Below, piece by piece: positions 19,914-30,016 of a stretch of 64,000 bases of DNA. The notes under the pieces are model-generated. The model saw nothing but the letters and a program-made list of their open reading frames with translations. It was not told the origin of the DNA and made no database searches. The translations under genes were made by a program, and so were the position numbers. Source of the DNA: Meira nashicola (lineage: Eukaryota; Basidiomycota; Exobasidiomycetes; Exobasidiales; Brachybasidiaceae); contig BCJU01000003.1 of NCBI GenBank assembly GCA_001600355.1, positions 1,740,519 to 1,804,518 of the forward strand. The letters run 5' to 3'. Position 1 is the first letter of the stretch, and each line of letters begins with the position of its first letter.

Positions 19914-20105
19914 ACTGGGGCAAGGAAGGGAAGAAATACCTACACACGCAACCGAAGAGTGATGATGAGATTTGAATTTTTAGCTCCACTCTTTTTTCTT
20001 TAATGCAAACTTTACTCAGCTTGTCAGACATCAACACAAGGGTGTTCCTTACCACCAAAATCTTTGAATGATTTCAATCAACTATCATCTACAATATCCC
20101 TGAAG

Positions 20106-23003
20106 ATGAATCGTTCAGCACGACGACATCGTTCTACAAAAGTGCCCAATGTGAAATTACGACCTGCTCCGAAAAAGAGAGATGAAGATGATGAAAACCA
20201 ACAATTTTCAACATCCGATCATGACTGGAAAGCAGAACAAGATGCTATGAAACATTACACAGCAAATAGAATATCTCAAGCTGCCGGTAAACGAAAAGCA
20301 ATCGATAATGATTTATCAGATGAAGGCGAGGATGAAGATGAGGAAATGGAGGAAGAAGAACAAGAAAGCAAAGCTGATGATCTTGCTCCTTTGGTTGGTT
20401 GTGTGATCTGTACAACAGGATTTGATGAAACAAAGGTAGATTTACACGAATGTGCTGTAGCATTGGGAGCAAAAGTAGAAGGTAATTTGACAGAAGGAAC
20501 TACTCATTTGATCGCCGAACGACCTGGCTCGGAAAAATATTATTGGGCAATCAAATTAGGCATGCCTGTTGTAAAACCTGAATGGTTAAAAGATTTACGA
20601 AGAAGATGGCAAAGGGCAGAACCAATCATGTTTGACGATCTTGTAGAGGAATATCGATTAGATGCTTTTCAAGGATTAACGATGGCAATGGCAGGTGTGA
20701 TGGACGTAGAGAAACGAAAAGCTATTCGTCAAAAGATTAAAGGTGCAGGTGGTAGTACACCTCAGACGTTCAAGTTAGACGGTACATTCACCCATCTCTT
20801 ATGCGAAGAGAGCAAATCATCAGAAACATTGCAAGTCGTTCAAAAGTATCTCAAGAAAGCCGAACGCTACCTTCGAAGGGCAGCAGATATACCGGAAGAT
20901 GCCGAAGATTCATCACTGATGCGTGCTGCAATGAAGATTAAAATCGTTTGGATTGAATGGTTAGACGATTGTTTATCAGTGAATGGATGTATAGACGAAA
21001 GACGTTATCAAATCACTCAATCAAGACCTTTACCAGCCAAGCGATCAGAGCTTATTGAGCAAATCAAAAAGAGTACGAAAGAGACTGCTCAGAGAACGGC
21101 AAACAGTATGAGCAAGTCAAGGGCGATCCTTTCAGATCCAACAGCAGCACTAAAGCAATCAAAAACCCAAGACCACCAAATACCTAAACCCGCCAATAGG
21201 AAGCCAAATGTAGCATTAAATAGACTTATGGAACAACTTGGTCAATCTTCATCTGGAGCGAACGTTTTGAAAGAAAGCACGCCTATGGAGGAAACCTCCA
21301 AAACGAAAAAAGTAGCAACCACAAATGAAACCGAACCTTACTCTCCACCAGCAGAGAAGGGCGAGAATCAAATGGAAGATGTTTCTGTAGCTTTACCACT
21401 ACCGGAAAAGCTAAACGTCAATAAGAGAGAAGAACAGCAACGTGAAGACGCACCTAAAATTGCCGAAACACGTACACATCATTCGAACGATAATGAAGAG
21501 GATGACGATGACGTGGTCCTGGACGAAGCTTCTGGCTTGCAAAGTCTTCCTAAAGAAAAGAGTTTGAGTGAGTTGACGCTCCGAATTGATCTTCGCGATG
21601 AAGCAAAGAATGCCAAAATTATCAAATCGCTACAAAAATACAACCTGACTAAATTATTGGATGCTCAAGATTCACAAACGGCAGATTTCCACATACTACC
21701 ACTTCACAAAGTTCATGTTGATTCAGCACCAAATTTAGGCTTACCTGTGACGCATTTTTTCATCGAACGATGTTTAATCGAAGGACGTATTATCGGTACA
21801 AATGAAGGTTTCGCTTTACGACCTTCGTCCCATGTATTCCCAGTAACGGATGCCACAACGACATTTGTTTCGTTAACTGGTTTAGGATCCAATGAGAATG
21901 GACCTGATAGACATCAGTGCGAATTAGCTTTGAATGAAGCTGGAATCAAATTCTCCTCGACTTTGAAAAGAGGAGTTCATACACATTTACTAGTCGGTAA
22001 GTGTGCCCAAGGAAGTACAAGCTCAGATGCAAAAATAGATCGTGCAAAGAAATGGGGTATTCCGATTGTTGGACTGGATTTTATTGATGAAATTTACAAA
22101 AAAGGAAAGATACCATCTTCTCGTCCAACATCAGAATCATCTTCTAAGCTTGTACATGATTTATGCACTTCGGCAATGACCGATACCAGTACCATGTCTG
22201 AAGGTAATTCGACCATGCTAAACGAAACGCAAGCTCCTGATCTCTCGTCTATCTTACGTACCCAAAATGGTAATGAAGGTAATAAACAGACTGCTGAATC
22301 TTCAAATTTTAACAAAAGACCATTTCAACGTATCGTTTCTGCAAATGTGCCCACAAAATATGCCAATAGTCCAATCAAGGAAAACGATCGAAAATCTGAA
22401 CCACCTCCAGAAAGTCAAACGAAAATAGGTGAAATGGATATGGAAACACAAGTTTTACGCAGATCTACACATCAAATGTTGGAACTTCTTAATGGTCATG
22501 ATCAGGTTATGGAAAGAAATATGAGCGGAAGTGGAACAAATACTTCATCAAATCGTAAGACCAGAAGATTACCACCTTCGATGCGCAATAGAAATAGAAG
22601 AACATCCAGAACACCTACAAGTGAAGATCGTACAGAAGAAGAGAATATGATTGATAGCTTAACCGTTGAAGAAATGTTGGCAAAAGGAAGGGAACGAGAA
22701 GCTATGCTGACGGGAATGCATGAATCCTCTTCAATGAATCCTTTTGCTATTCAATCAAATGATGAAAGTATGAGAGTTATTTATGATGATCCTGCAAGTA
22801 GAAGAGAACGTAGAAAGCTTGAAGCAATGATCAATAATTCTAAGCAAAGAGATGAATTGAAGGAAAAGAATGAAAATGGCCCGAATTCTCATATTTCAAC
22901 AAATACATCTCCGGCTCCAAAAAAGATTCGAACAACTGTTGCAGGTGTATCACCTTCAATCAAGGCGAGAAGACAACCAGGAACTGCCAATCGGGATACA
23001 TGA
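20106..23003 (+). CDS. DPB11: four-BRCT replication-initiation/checkpoint scaffold, Dpb11/Rad4(Cut5)/TopBP1 family
   Basis: A 965-residue protein from the first in-frame ATG (MNRSARRHRSTK). The N-terminus is basic and acidic low-complexity. BRCT1 (about 95-180) has LVGCVICTTGFDETKVDLHE, GTTHLIAERPGSEKYYWA and VVKPEWLKD. BRCT2 (~185-320) has GGSTPQTFKLDGTFTHLLCE and IVWIEWLDDCL. A ~150-residue acidic linker follows. BRCT3 (~485-575) includes VTHFFIERCLIEGRI. BRCT4 (~585-675) has FVSLTGLG, RGVHTHLLVGKC and PIVGLDFIDEIYKKGKI. Two tandem BRCT pairs are the Dpb11/Rad4 layout. The family bridges phosphorylated Sld3/Sld2 to the helicase at origins and links the 9-1-1 clamp to ATR/Rad3. The C-terminal ~290 residues are disordered-looking with basic patches. 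Promoter ACGCGT boxes agree with an S-phase role. Confidence 0.85.
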   Translation: MNRSARRHRSTKVPNVKLRPAPKKRDEDDENQQFSTSDHDWKAEQDAMKHYTANRISQAAGKRKAIDNDLSDEGEDEDEEMEEEEQESKADDLAPLVGCVICTTGFDETKVDLHECAVALGAKVEGNLTEGTTHLIAERPGSEKYYWAIKLGMPVVKPEWLKDLRRRWQRAEPIMFDDLVEEYRLDAFQGLTMAMAGVMDVEKRKAIRQKIKGAGGSTPQTFKLDGTFTHLLCEESKSSETLQVVQKYLKKAERYLRRAADIPEDAEDSSLMRAAMKIKIVWIEWLDDCLSVNGCIDERRYQITQSRPLPAKRSELIEQIKKSTKETAQRTANSMSKSRAILSDPTAALKQSKTQDHQIPKPANRKPNVALNRLMEQLGQSSSGANVLKESTPMEETSKTKKVATTNETEPYSPPAEKGENQMEDVSVALPLPEKLNVNKREEQQREDAPKIAETRTHHSNDNEEDDDDVVLDEASGLQSLPKEKSLSELTLRIDLRDEAKNAKIIKSLQKYNLTKLLDAQDSQTADFHILPLHKVHVDSAPNLGLPVTHFFIERCLIEGRIIGTNEGFALRPSSHVFPVTDATTTFVSLTGLGSNENGPDRHQCELALNEAGIKFSSTLKRGVHTHLLVGKCAQGSTSSDAKIDRAKKWGIPIVGLDFIDEIYKKGKIPSSRPTSESSSKLVHDLCTSAMTDTSTMSEGNSTMLNETQAPDLSSILRTQNGNEGNKQTAESSNFNKRPFQRIVSANVPTKYANSPIKENDRKSEPPPESQTKIGEMDMETQVLRRSTHQMLELLNGHDQVMERNMSGSGTNTSSNRKTRRLPPSMRNRNRRTSRTPTSEDRTEEENMIDSLTVEEMLAKGREREAMLTGMHESSSMNPFAIQSNDESMRVIYDDPASRRERRKLEAMINNSKQRDELKEKNENGPNSHISTNTSPAPKKIRTTVAGVSPSIKARRQPGTANRDT

Positions 23004-23238
23004 ATGAGGAGATTTAAATGCAAAAGATCGACTTATGTATATTACATAACTAACATGCAAATATTCTATAAAGAAGAAAAGATTGAACTTAAAATCATGT
23101 GTATTTGCGAGCCAGAGGTGTTTACAATTGATGTTGTTGAACATGAACATGCTAAATAATGGATATAATGATGAAAAGTGAACTGGTGGTTGATATCCGA
23201 TGCATGATGCAGGACCCGGGGGAAGGGAAAGAGGGCGT

Positions 23239-26200
23239 CTACCGCCTTCTTGATTGGCTCAATCGAGCTGCATCCAACATTGCACTAGCTTCTCTTCCCG
23301 TTGGAACGCCGTTGCTAAGGAGAAGTTCTTGATCAGAAGTATGCTCGATGCCAGAACGACTGGTGTATTTGGATGTAGGATGATCTCTTTCTTGTTGGTT
23401 GTTTTCATAAAATTGTCCATGATCCCCGCCCCTAGCAGGCTCGCTAAGACGATTGCCCAACTTTCTACCCCCGAAAGTATCAGATTCCGAAGACAAATTC
23501 ATTTGTCTTTGTTGTTGTAAGCGATCACTCATCGGATCACTTTTGCGATCTTCTTGATGATGATTGTGTGCTTGTAAATCAATCTCATTCCCAACAGATG
23601 AATCTGTTCCTCCGCTACTGCCTCCCATCCATGCAGATTCATTATCACGCACACTAGAATGACTTCCACTCGTACTTCTTCCTCCACCGCTCATACGAAC
23701 AAGACCAGAAGGTGGACTATGACGATCAATCCTTTCGTTGGCCTGATATCTGTTCGAAGAGGATGATTGAGATGTGCTGGGAACCTCCTTGTTGGAAGCA
23801 TTTGCTACCAGCATCTCAGAGGCAATTTGACGATGTTGAGCACCATAAGCTGCTGCTGGAATTGCCCTTTCGGCCGATCGTGTTCCTGGAGGTGCTCTGT
23901 TTGGCTTCACCAATCCTCCTCTTTTCGTTTTGGAAGTTGGATTAGAATTCGTGCTCGGTGTGGAGCTACCTCTTTGTGTACTTACTACAGCATTTGCCGG
24001 CCCAGATGTACGACCTTTACCGATATGTCCCCCTTTCCCGTTTCCGTTCAAATTATTACTATTGGTCAAATTTTGATTTCCGCTATGGTACGAATCAGGC
24101 TCTCCTACATAAGCTCCGGTATCTTCTTGATGGCTGCTATAGTTCTTTGTGTTGCCGAACAAGTCTTTGACGATATTGTTCGTTTTACCAGTCACATTTT
24201 GCCTTCCTTCCCCTTCATCGATATTTAATGTGCCTATACCAGAATGAAGGTCTAGCGGAAGAGAGATTGGTTGTGAGTCTTTGATATCTCGCTTGAGATG
24301 ATCAGACTGTGTCTGTGCCTGATCGCCCATAGATGTGTTGGACATGCTGCTTTCCAACTCTGACCTTGATTCTGTTTCCGTGATTCTAAGATCATTCTCT
24401 TCCTGTGTGGAAAGCAAGTTTCCATTTCCTATTGCTACCCTCTGCAATGTATCCTCATCCACTACCTGTTGCTCAGCATGCGCATGAACCTGTTGCGTCT
24501 GTTGCTGCTGCTGTTGTTGCAATTGTTGTTGTTGCTGTTGAGTACGATTGATGACACTCAGATACCAGAACATCAAATTACTGATCAAAACTTGCTCATA
24601 TAATGGTCTTCGCGGATTTGCAAGCTTGATGTGACTTAAACGATAAACAGCACGCTCAATGTGGATTGGATATCTTGTGTAATAACCTTGCTCCACCATC
24701 GGCTTTCCATACATGTCTAACAAACTGCCAGTCGAAGGATTATGCATCCCTGTGGCAGCGCTGTACATTTGACTTCCATATTCATTTTTATTTGAATCTT
24801 CGTTACCCTTCTTCTTTCCAAATAAGGAACCTAAAAAGCTTGAAGATGCAGAAGGATCTTTTTCGTGATTGTTGGAGAAAGAGGCTTGTTGGCTAGGATG
24901 TGTCATTGCAGCATTTTCCTGTGCTTCTCGTTCTCTTTCTCGTTCTTTACGTCCTTTCTTTTCTTTCTTACTCATCTTTTCACCGTCGTCATCCTTTGTC
25001 CAATTTGATAGCCAATGTAATCCGAAGCCACTCTTTTTCTCTTTTGCAGGCTTGCTAACTGAAGGAGCGCTTTGCATACTGCCAAGAATTGGCATCGTAT
25101 CTGATTTGACCAGCTTTTGATTAAAAGGAGGCTGTTGATAAGAAGCTGGCGTACTTGGCTGCGGTTGTGCTTGTACATTTCCAGTCTGATTGGTCTCATT
25201 GATCTCTCTTGTCTGCTCTTTCGCTTTTTGCTGTTGTAGTGACGAAGAGGAAGGTGGCAAAGGTGCAGATCGCGATTTTTCAAATGCAGGCACAGGAGGA
25301 ACGTGCTGAACGGCGATAGGCTTGATTGCCGGTTTTTCGGAGGAGGAAGAAGGTGCAGAGCCTTTTGCTTGTGATCTTTCTACATCATTCGAATCTTTGC
25401 CAATGCCGAAGTAACTGTTGTTGAACTTATCCGTATGAGTTGTTGCAAATCCGTCGGTAATGTGTGATTGGGTGGGTGTTGTGGGATCATCCATCACGCT
25501 CTCAACAGGAAGAATTGATCCCTCATTTGAAGATTGTCCGCTACCAATACTTTCTGCCAATGAAGTGACACTTGTTCGTTGGGTATCATCCGATAAGAAC
25601 GAATCGCGCGAATAGACATCCACAATGCTATCAGTGACTCCATCTGAGCGAGCTTTGAAAGGTGAGATTGCACTCTCATCAGACGGCTCTGAAATTTCGC
25701 TTTCACGCTTACGTACTTCTTCGCTGACACCAGCAGCATTCGTACTTCCTTCGCGATCTGAAAGCGTTTCTTGTACAGACTGATTTCCAGTTCCACGTCT
25801 CCTTCTACTGCCAATGTTTGCGCCTTCGTTGGAAAAAGACGATTTGCGAATTTTTGTTCTTGCTGCTCTACGTAAAATCTGTCCTGGTCGCGGAACAATC
25901 AAAGGTGAATCCTGTTCATTCTCCGATGGTACTGCATCTACTTGATCCAAAGCAGAAGGCGCAACGTTTAGACTCATAGTCCGTCTCAATACGCTTCGTA
26001 ATTCGGATGGATCACTGCTTCTACTAGCCTCTTCAGCAAGTCGTTCTAACTTTTGCAAGTCATCTATAGATAACTCAGGAACGTTGCTTTGGTAATTTTG
26101 ACGTTGACTTAATGTCCTCCTATTACGATTGACGTTCGATGACGAGGATGAATCACTTTCATCGTCCATTTCCGGTCTATACTGTCTTCTCAGAGTACTT

Positions 26201-26868
26201 CCTCTACGTGCTATTGAAGTGCTGCGCTTTTTCAACGCTTCTACTGAAGATACTGGCGAAACATTTGAAGGTATACTTGATGAATAAGATGATTGCTGAT
26301 CGTTGTTAACATCGCTTTGTTCATCAAACGGTGGTTTCCCGCCTTCCTGTTGTTCACGTACAGCACGGGATGCGTGATCGTGTAGAAATCTGCGAAAATC
26401 CGAAGGAGAGATCTCCGGATGCATAGAGGCCGGCACCCAAAAAAGATGGCTTGGATCGAGCGGTTCAGTTAAAGGGACATCATCTGTAGATGCTGTCACG
26501 TTTGATTGACCATCTCTGTCTGAGCCTTGACCTTCCTCTGCTGCTGCACCTCTTCTCCTTGCAGTGAATAAAGAACGAGGGTTAGAGCTAGACCTCCTTG
26601 CCAATGACCCAGTCAATGATGAAGGTCCATCGTCACGTAACATCACACCACCATCCGTTGACCAATCACGTGAAGTAGAAGAAGAATGAAGTGATCCACT
26701 GGAATTCGTCGAATGTATAGAGTGGTCAGATTCATGATTTACATGATTAGAAGCGGCAATTTCTGGTAAATCTGGATCATGAATTGGTCGATTTACCGAC
26801 ATCCTCCTATGTGATTTCAACGCTTCAACCTCGCGTTGGAATTCGGAATCTGTGATTTGTTGCATCAT
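23239..26868 (-). CDS. Zds1/Zds2-family regulator (Zds_C domain)
   Basis: A 1209-residue, mostly disordered protein rich in S, Q, N, R and D. Two conserved blocks identify it. Near residues 139-170 is DPSHLFWVPASMHPEISP plus FRRFLHDHA, the N-terminal Zds motif. Near 726-773 is YPIHIERAVYRLSHIKLANP then RRPLYEQVLISNLMFWYLSV, the Zds_C signature (activation of Cdc14, binding to PP2A-Cdc55). In yeast, Zds proteins restrain PP2A-Cdc55 and so affect mitotic entry and exit and polarity. Directly after Zds_C comes a polyglutamine tract (about 24495-24540), then a ~430-residue Ser/Gly/Asn-rich tail. In budding yeast the Zds_C domain sits close to the C-terminus, so the long tail is notable. No intron is visible. 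It converges on the DPB11 homologue. Confidence 0.85.
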   Translation of the reverse strand: MMQQITDSEFQREVEALKSHRRMSVNRPIHDPDLPEIAASNHVNHESDHSIHSTNSSGSLHSSSTSRDWSTDGGVMLRDDGPSSLTGSLARRSSSNPRSLFTARRRGAAAEEGQGSDRDGQSNVTASTDDVPLTEPLDPSHLFWVPASMHPEISPSDFRRFLHDHASRAVREQQEGGKPPFDEQSDVNNDQQSSYSSSIPSNVSPVSSVEALKKRSTSIARRGSTLRRQYRPEMDDESDSSSSSNVNRNRRTLSQRQNYQSNVPELSIDDLQKLERLAEEASRSSDPSELRSVLRRTMSLNVAPSALDQVDAVPSENEQDSPLIVPRPGQILRRAARTKIRKSSFSNEGANIGSRRRRGTGNQSVQETLSDREGSTNAAGVSEEVRKRESEISEPSDESAISPFKARSDGVTDSIVDVYSRDSFLSDDTQRTSVTSLAESIGSGQSSNEGSILPVESVMDDPTTPTQSHITDGFATTHTDKFNNSYFGIGKDSNDVERSQAKGSAPSSSSEKPAIKPIAVQHVPPVPAFEKSRSAPLPPSSSSLQQQKAKEQTREINETNQTGNVQAQPQPSTPASYQQPPFNQKLVKSDTMPILGSMQSAPSVSKPAKEKKSGFGLHWLSNWTKDDDGEKMSKKEKKGRKEREREREAQENAAMTHPSQQASFSNNHEKDPSASSSFLGSLFGKKKGNEDSNKNEYGSQMYSAATGMHNPSTGSLLDMYGKPMVEQGYYTRYPIHIERAVYRLSHIKLANPRRPLYEQVLISNLMFWYLSVINRTQQQQQQLQQQQQQQTQQVHAHAEQQVVDEDTLQRVAIGNGNLLSTQEENDLRITETESRSELESSMSNTSMGDQAQTQSDHLKRDIKDSQPISLPLDLHSGIGTLNIDEGEGRQNVTGKTNNIVKDLFGNTKNYSSHQEDTGAYVGEPDSYHSGNQNLTNSNNLNGNGKGGHIGKGRTSGPANAVVSTQRGSSTPSTNSNPTSKTKRGGLVKPNRAPPGTRSAERAIPAAAYGAQHRQIASEMLVANASNKEVPSTSQSSSSNRYQANERIDRHSPPSGLVRMSGGGRSTSGSHSSVRDNESAWMGGSSGGTDSSVGNEIDLQAHNHHQEDRKSDPMSDRLQQQRQMNLSSESDTFGGRKLGNRLSEPARGGDHGQFYENNQQERDHPTSKYTSRSGIEHTSDQELLLSNGVPTGREASAMLDAARLSQSRRR
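24495..24540 (-). repeat. CAG/CAA repeat coding polyglutamine in the ZDS homologue
   Basis: On the plus strand this is a run of TTG/CTG triplets. On the coding strand it is mixed CAA/CAG codons giving two Gln runs separated by Leu. Mixed codons make it less slippage-prone than a pure repeat. Confidence 0.75.
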
Positions 26869-27245
26869 TCAATCAGAATGTGAGCTTTGAAGATTGATGC
26901 GCACCAAGGTCGAGAATCTTTTATCGACAATAACAAACTTGAGCTGTATACACGAGCGTACACGAACGCAAACACAAACTCTGTCTTGCTGCTTTTAAAA
27001 GTGTGATGCCATGAAGAAGAATCGTTTGTTGATCAAAGTCGGTAGAGATGTGTCGTTGGCCGACAGTCGATTCTTGCGGACCCCTTTGACGGTAAAGTGT
27101 ATCGCTTGTTAATAAAGGCGCCTTTTAGGTTCTACTGATTGGCCAGACGTCTAAAAATCTTTTGGTTGAGACCGCAAGGAAATGAACCTGAATCAGAACA
27201 GGTTTATTCCTGATCTTTTAGATGTAAGAACAGAGAAGTACGCCA

Positions 27246-27249
<4 letters not shown>

Positions 27250-27288
<39 letters not shown>
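27250..27288. repeat. (GA)n dinucleotide microsatellite
   Basis: 39 bp of uninterrupted GA/AG repeat, about 380 bp upstream of the ZDS-homologue ATG. GA tracts exclude nucleosomes or bind GAGA-type factors in some eukaryotes; here only the repeat itself is seen. Confidence 0.95.
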
Positions 27289-27290
<2 letters not shown>

Positions 27291-27819
27291 GGGCCGATAT
27301 GTTGTCCTTCGTATTTTTTCCTTTTCGGTCTTGATGATAACAGTTATATTCGTGCAACCCAAACGCCGATAATGTTGATCATAAAAGGTGATGGCTTGCT
27401 TCTAATCACATGAAATCCGAACGATTGGGATAACCAAAATGATACAGATATACTATGAATGCATGAAAGGGATAGGTCTAAAATGCGTTCAATTTCTCAC
27501 TTTTGACGCACCAGAGCAGAGGACTCTTAAGCCGGACACGGACACGGCATAAGGTGTTTTTAGAGGGTGTATTGAATTTCGTGACCGTATGGACTTTTAA
27601 ACGCATTGCATACATTACAGGGCGTAGAGCTTGGAGAAAGAGGGGCGTAAAAATAGGCTAAAGAAGAAAGGCTGTCAGAAGGCATTTCGTATAACGCTTT
27701 GCTTGTAGACAAAAGTGAAGCAATACCTCCAAGGCACGTGAGCTTGTACATATGCAGGCATAAGACCAGTGATCGAAAGATACAACCGCCTATTGCCTGC
27801 GTATGCGCGACTCCGCGGA

Positions 27820-27858
27820 AATACTCCCTGGCAGTGCGTACAACCTGCAGGGAGTATT
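27820..27858. repeat. inverted repeat, 11-bp arms, 17-nt loop
   Basis: AATACTCCCTG (27820-27830) and its exact reverse complement CAGGGAGTATT (27848-27858). It lies next to TCCGCGGA, 149 bp beyond the acid-phosphatase stop. It could be an RNA hairpin in the 3' region or a paired protein-binding site. Confidence 0.7.
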
Positions 27859-28006
27859 GCTTCAATTTTGCTAAAGACTAAATATAGTGTGATTTGTTGA
27901 CAATTCGGAAATTTGTTAGGATAAGAGAACCTTTGAAGTAGATGTCACTCGCATAGATTGACAAGATAAAATACATATATTACTAAAAGTATAGATACGA
28001 CAAATT

Positions 28007-30016
28007 TCAATCGAAACATTTATTCCATTGTGCCCATTCATTACGACCGGCCAATGCTCTGATAAATTGATCACGTTGACACATCCCATCCGGACGTGAA
28101 TCGCATCCTTTGAGCTGATGCAAATCTACAATAGCTTCATTGATCAATAAGCGGATAAGATGTTCGTTTCCATCATCGATTTGTAAGTCCTTTACAGGTC
28201 TCGAGCCACTTCCGCTTCCTTTTCCGAACCATCTTGCATGAATATCTTGCTTGGGCTTTTCGCATAAAATTTCCTCAAATACAAATCGACCAGCATAGGG
28301 TGCAATTGTTGATGTTCGGAATTTACGTCTGGGATCCGGTCGATGCAAATCGAGTGGCTGATTGAATTCTTCCAAATTTAGAGCAGCAAGGACATTCGTT
28401 AGCACTGAATCATGAGAAAAGTCAGCATAAAATCGTCTATCGATTGGGAAAGTTTGTGGATCATTGTTGAATGTGCTATTTTCCGATGTGATTGTTGATT
28501 CATTCCATGGTGTTTTGGTCAATCGGGCCATAAACTCGTTCACCCATCCAACACCTTGTGCTTTGCCTACCTCACTTCCTGCTCCATATGATCCATAGAA
28601 ATTTAGATCCCAAAAGTATTCATAATCGAGCCACTCTTGTTCGGTGAATAATCCACAGAAATCACTTCTACCAAAAGCAACGGTATCATAGCTACAAAGT
28701 TGCTGCATCGCATTTAGCAATTGTCCGTCCAGTTCGACTCCTTTCGCATATGGCTTGAGTCTTTGTACAGCACCTTTTAGGTATTCGTTGTACCAATCCC
28801 GTCCCCATGCCAATCCAGGTTCAGTCTCTGCCCTTCCGGCACGAGGACATGCAAAATTGGGTGCTAAGGTTGTATTGAATTTAGGTGCTTCAATTTGGAC
28901 TTCCAGATCGGCTTGTCGGGTCCAGTTTTGAGCAAACATTCCTTGCATGAATGCAATCGCACTATCAACAATTCTTTGTTGACTTCCTGCACGAATGAAA
29001 AGCTTGCCATGATCCTTGAGATCTGTATCGATCAAATTACCGTACTCCACCTGATGTTGTACACCACTCTCAAACAATTGTTGTCGTCCTAAAGGGACTA
29101 ATAGTTCCAAGCCTAACCTCTCGGGATCATACGTGTTCAAAAATTCGAGTGGTCCACTGAAATGTAAGGTTCCCTTCATATCGCGGAACAATTTACGGAT
29201 CAAGTTAGCAGAAGAGGATGTGGTCGGGTAGCGAGAACCATGGCGATGTAAGATGTGAACTCTTTCTGTCCGACATCCTTTGGCCAAAGCACGAAACTTT
29301 TGTGTAGAAATACCAAAGTCAGGAGCGGAAAAGTATGGCGACATATTACCCATATGTTTAAACAATTCAAATCTGCCCACTTCGGGTATAGTTGTTTGAA
29401 TTGGTGAATTACCTCTTGCCGGATCTCCAGTGAATTTGTCTTCATCTGCAAGTGCAGGAGGTTTACCCATTTCTGTAGGACCAGGATATCCGACGTCTAT
29501 TGGAAAGGTATGATTGACTGGTTGTTGCTTGTTATCAGAGTGCCATATATCTCCAGCCCAATGATATACTCGATGCAATCTTCCATCTCCTTCATCACCT
29601 GAAGATCCGAATGCAAAAGTGAAAATTAAGATCAAAAGTGTAATTAGGCCTAATCCGAAGCAAATTCGTACCCTTTTCGATGATCTTGCAGCGTAAATGC
29701 TCTCTTTTAGCCATTCTGGTCTGCCTGTTTTATCAATCATTTTTGCTTCATTAGCAGCTCTATTTGCTCGAAGAGCTGCTGTTGCCTCTAAATCTGCATC
29801 ACGTAAAAATGCTTCTTCATCTCCTTCTGATCCATCAAATTCATCATCAATACCATATCGAATATCTTCTTTATGATACCTCTGACGATCTTCTTGACCG
29901 AATCGATTAGAAGGTAGAGTGTCTAGCCTATGTAAAGCCAACGTTTCTTCTTCTACATCTGAATCTGTCTCTTCACTTGACTTTCGAATCTTATTTTCCT
30001 TTGACATCTCTCGCAT
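28007..30016 (-). CDS. membrane-anchored histidine acid phosphatase (phytase / multiple inositol polyphosphate phosphatase-like)
   Basis: A 669-residue protein from the first in-frame ATG (MREMSKENK). The N-terminal ~115 residues are acidic and presumably cytosolic. A single membrane segment follows at ~118-138 (GLGLITLLILIFTFAFG), giving a type II topology with the catalytic part outside or in the lumen. The branch-2 histidine phosphatase motifs are complete: HILHRHGSRYPTT with nucleophile His259, and DFSHDSVLTNVL with His535-Asp536 as substrate-binding/proton-donor pair. Paired cysteines and N-x-S/T sites fit an extracytoplasmic enzyme. The family removes phosphate from phytate or other monoesters. 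Secreted fungal phytases are usually ~450-500 residues, and the excess here is the acidic tail plus anchor. The gene is divergent from the PLP enzyme, with 473 bp between start codons. Confidence 0.88.
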   Translation of the reverse strand: MREMSKENKIRKSSEETDSDVEEETLALHRLDTLPSNRFGQEDRQRYHKEDIRYGIDDEFDGSEGDEEAFLRDADLEATAALRANRAANEAKMIDKTGRPEWLKESIYAARSSKRVRICFGLGLITLLILIFTFAFGSSGDEGDGRLHRVYHWAGDIWHSDNKQQPVNHTFPIDVGYPGPTEMGKPPALADEDKFTGDPARGNSPIQTTIPEVGRFELFKHMGNMSPYFSAPDFGISTQKFRALAKGCRTERVHILHRHGSRYPTTSSSANLIRKLFRDMKGTLHFSGPLEFLNTYDPERLGLELLVPLGRQQLFESGVQHQVEYGNLIDTDLKDHGKLFIRAGSQQRIVDSAIAFMQGMFAQNWTRQADLEVQIEAPKFNTTLAPNFACPRAGRAETEPGLAWGRDWYNEYLKGAVQRLKPYAKGVELDGQLLNAMQQLCSYDTVAFGRSDFCGLFTEQEWLDYEYFWDLNFYGSYGAGSEVGKAQGVGWVNEFMARLTKTPWNESTITSENSTFNNDPQTFPIDRRFYADFSHDSVLTNVLAALNLEEFNQPLDLHRPDPRRKFRTSTIAPYAGRFVFEEILCEKPKQDIHARWFGKGSGSGSRPVKDLQIDDGNEHLIRLLINEAIVDLHQLKGCDSRPDGMCQRDQFIRALAGRNEWAQWNKCFD

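Larger units (their letters stand above)
19640..20105. other. divergent promoter between the carrier and the DPB11 homologue
   Basis: A 466-bp shared 5' region. It carries two ACGCGT boxes on the DPB11 side and no plausible gene. Confidence 0.6.
26869..28006. other. upstream region of the ZDS homologue / 3' flank of the acid phosphatase
   Basis: About 1.1 kb without a supported gene. It holds a pure (GA)n microsatellite, one TCCGCGGA site (27812-27819) and an adjacent 11-bp-arm inverted repeat. Confidence 0.6.
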
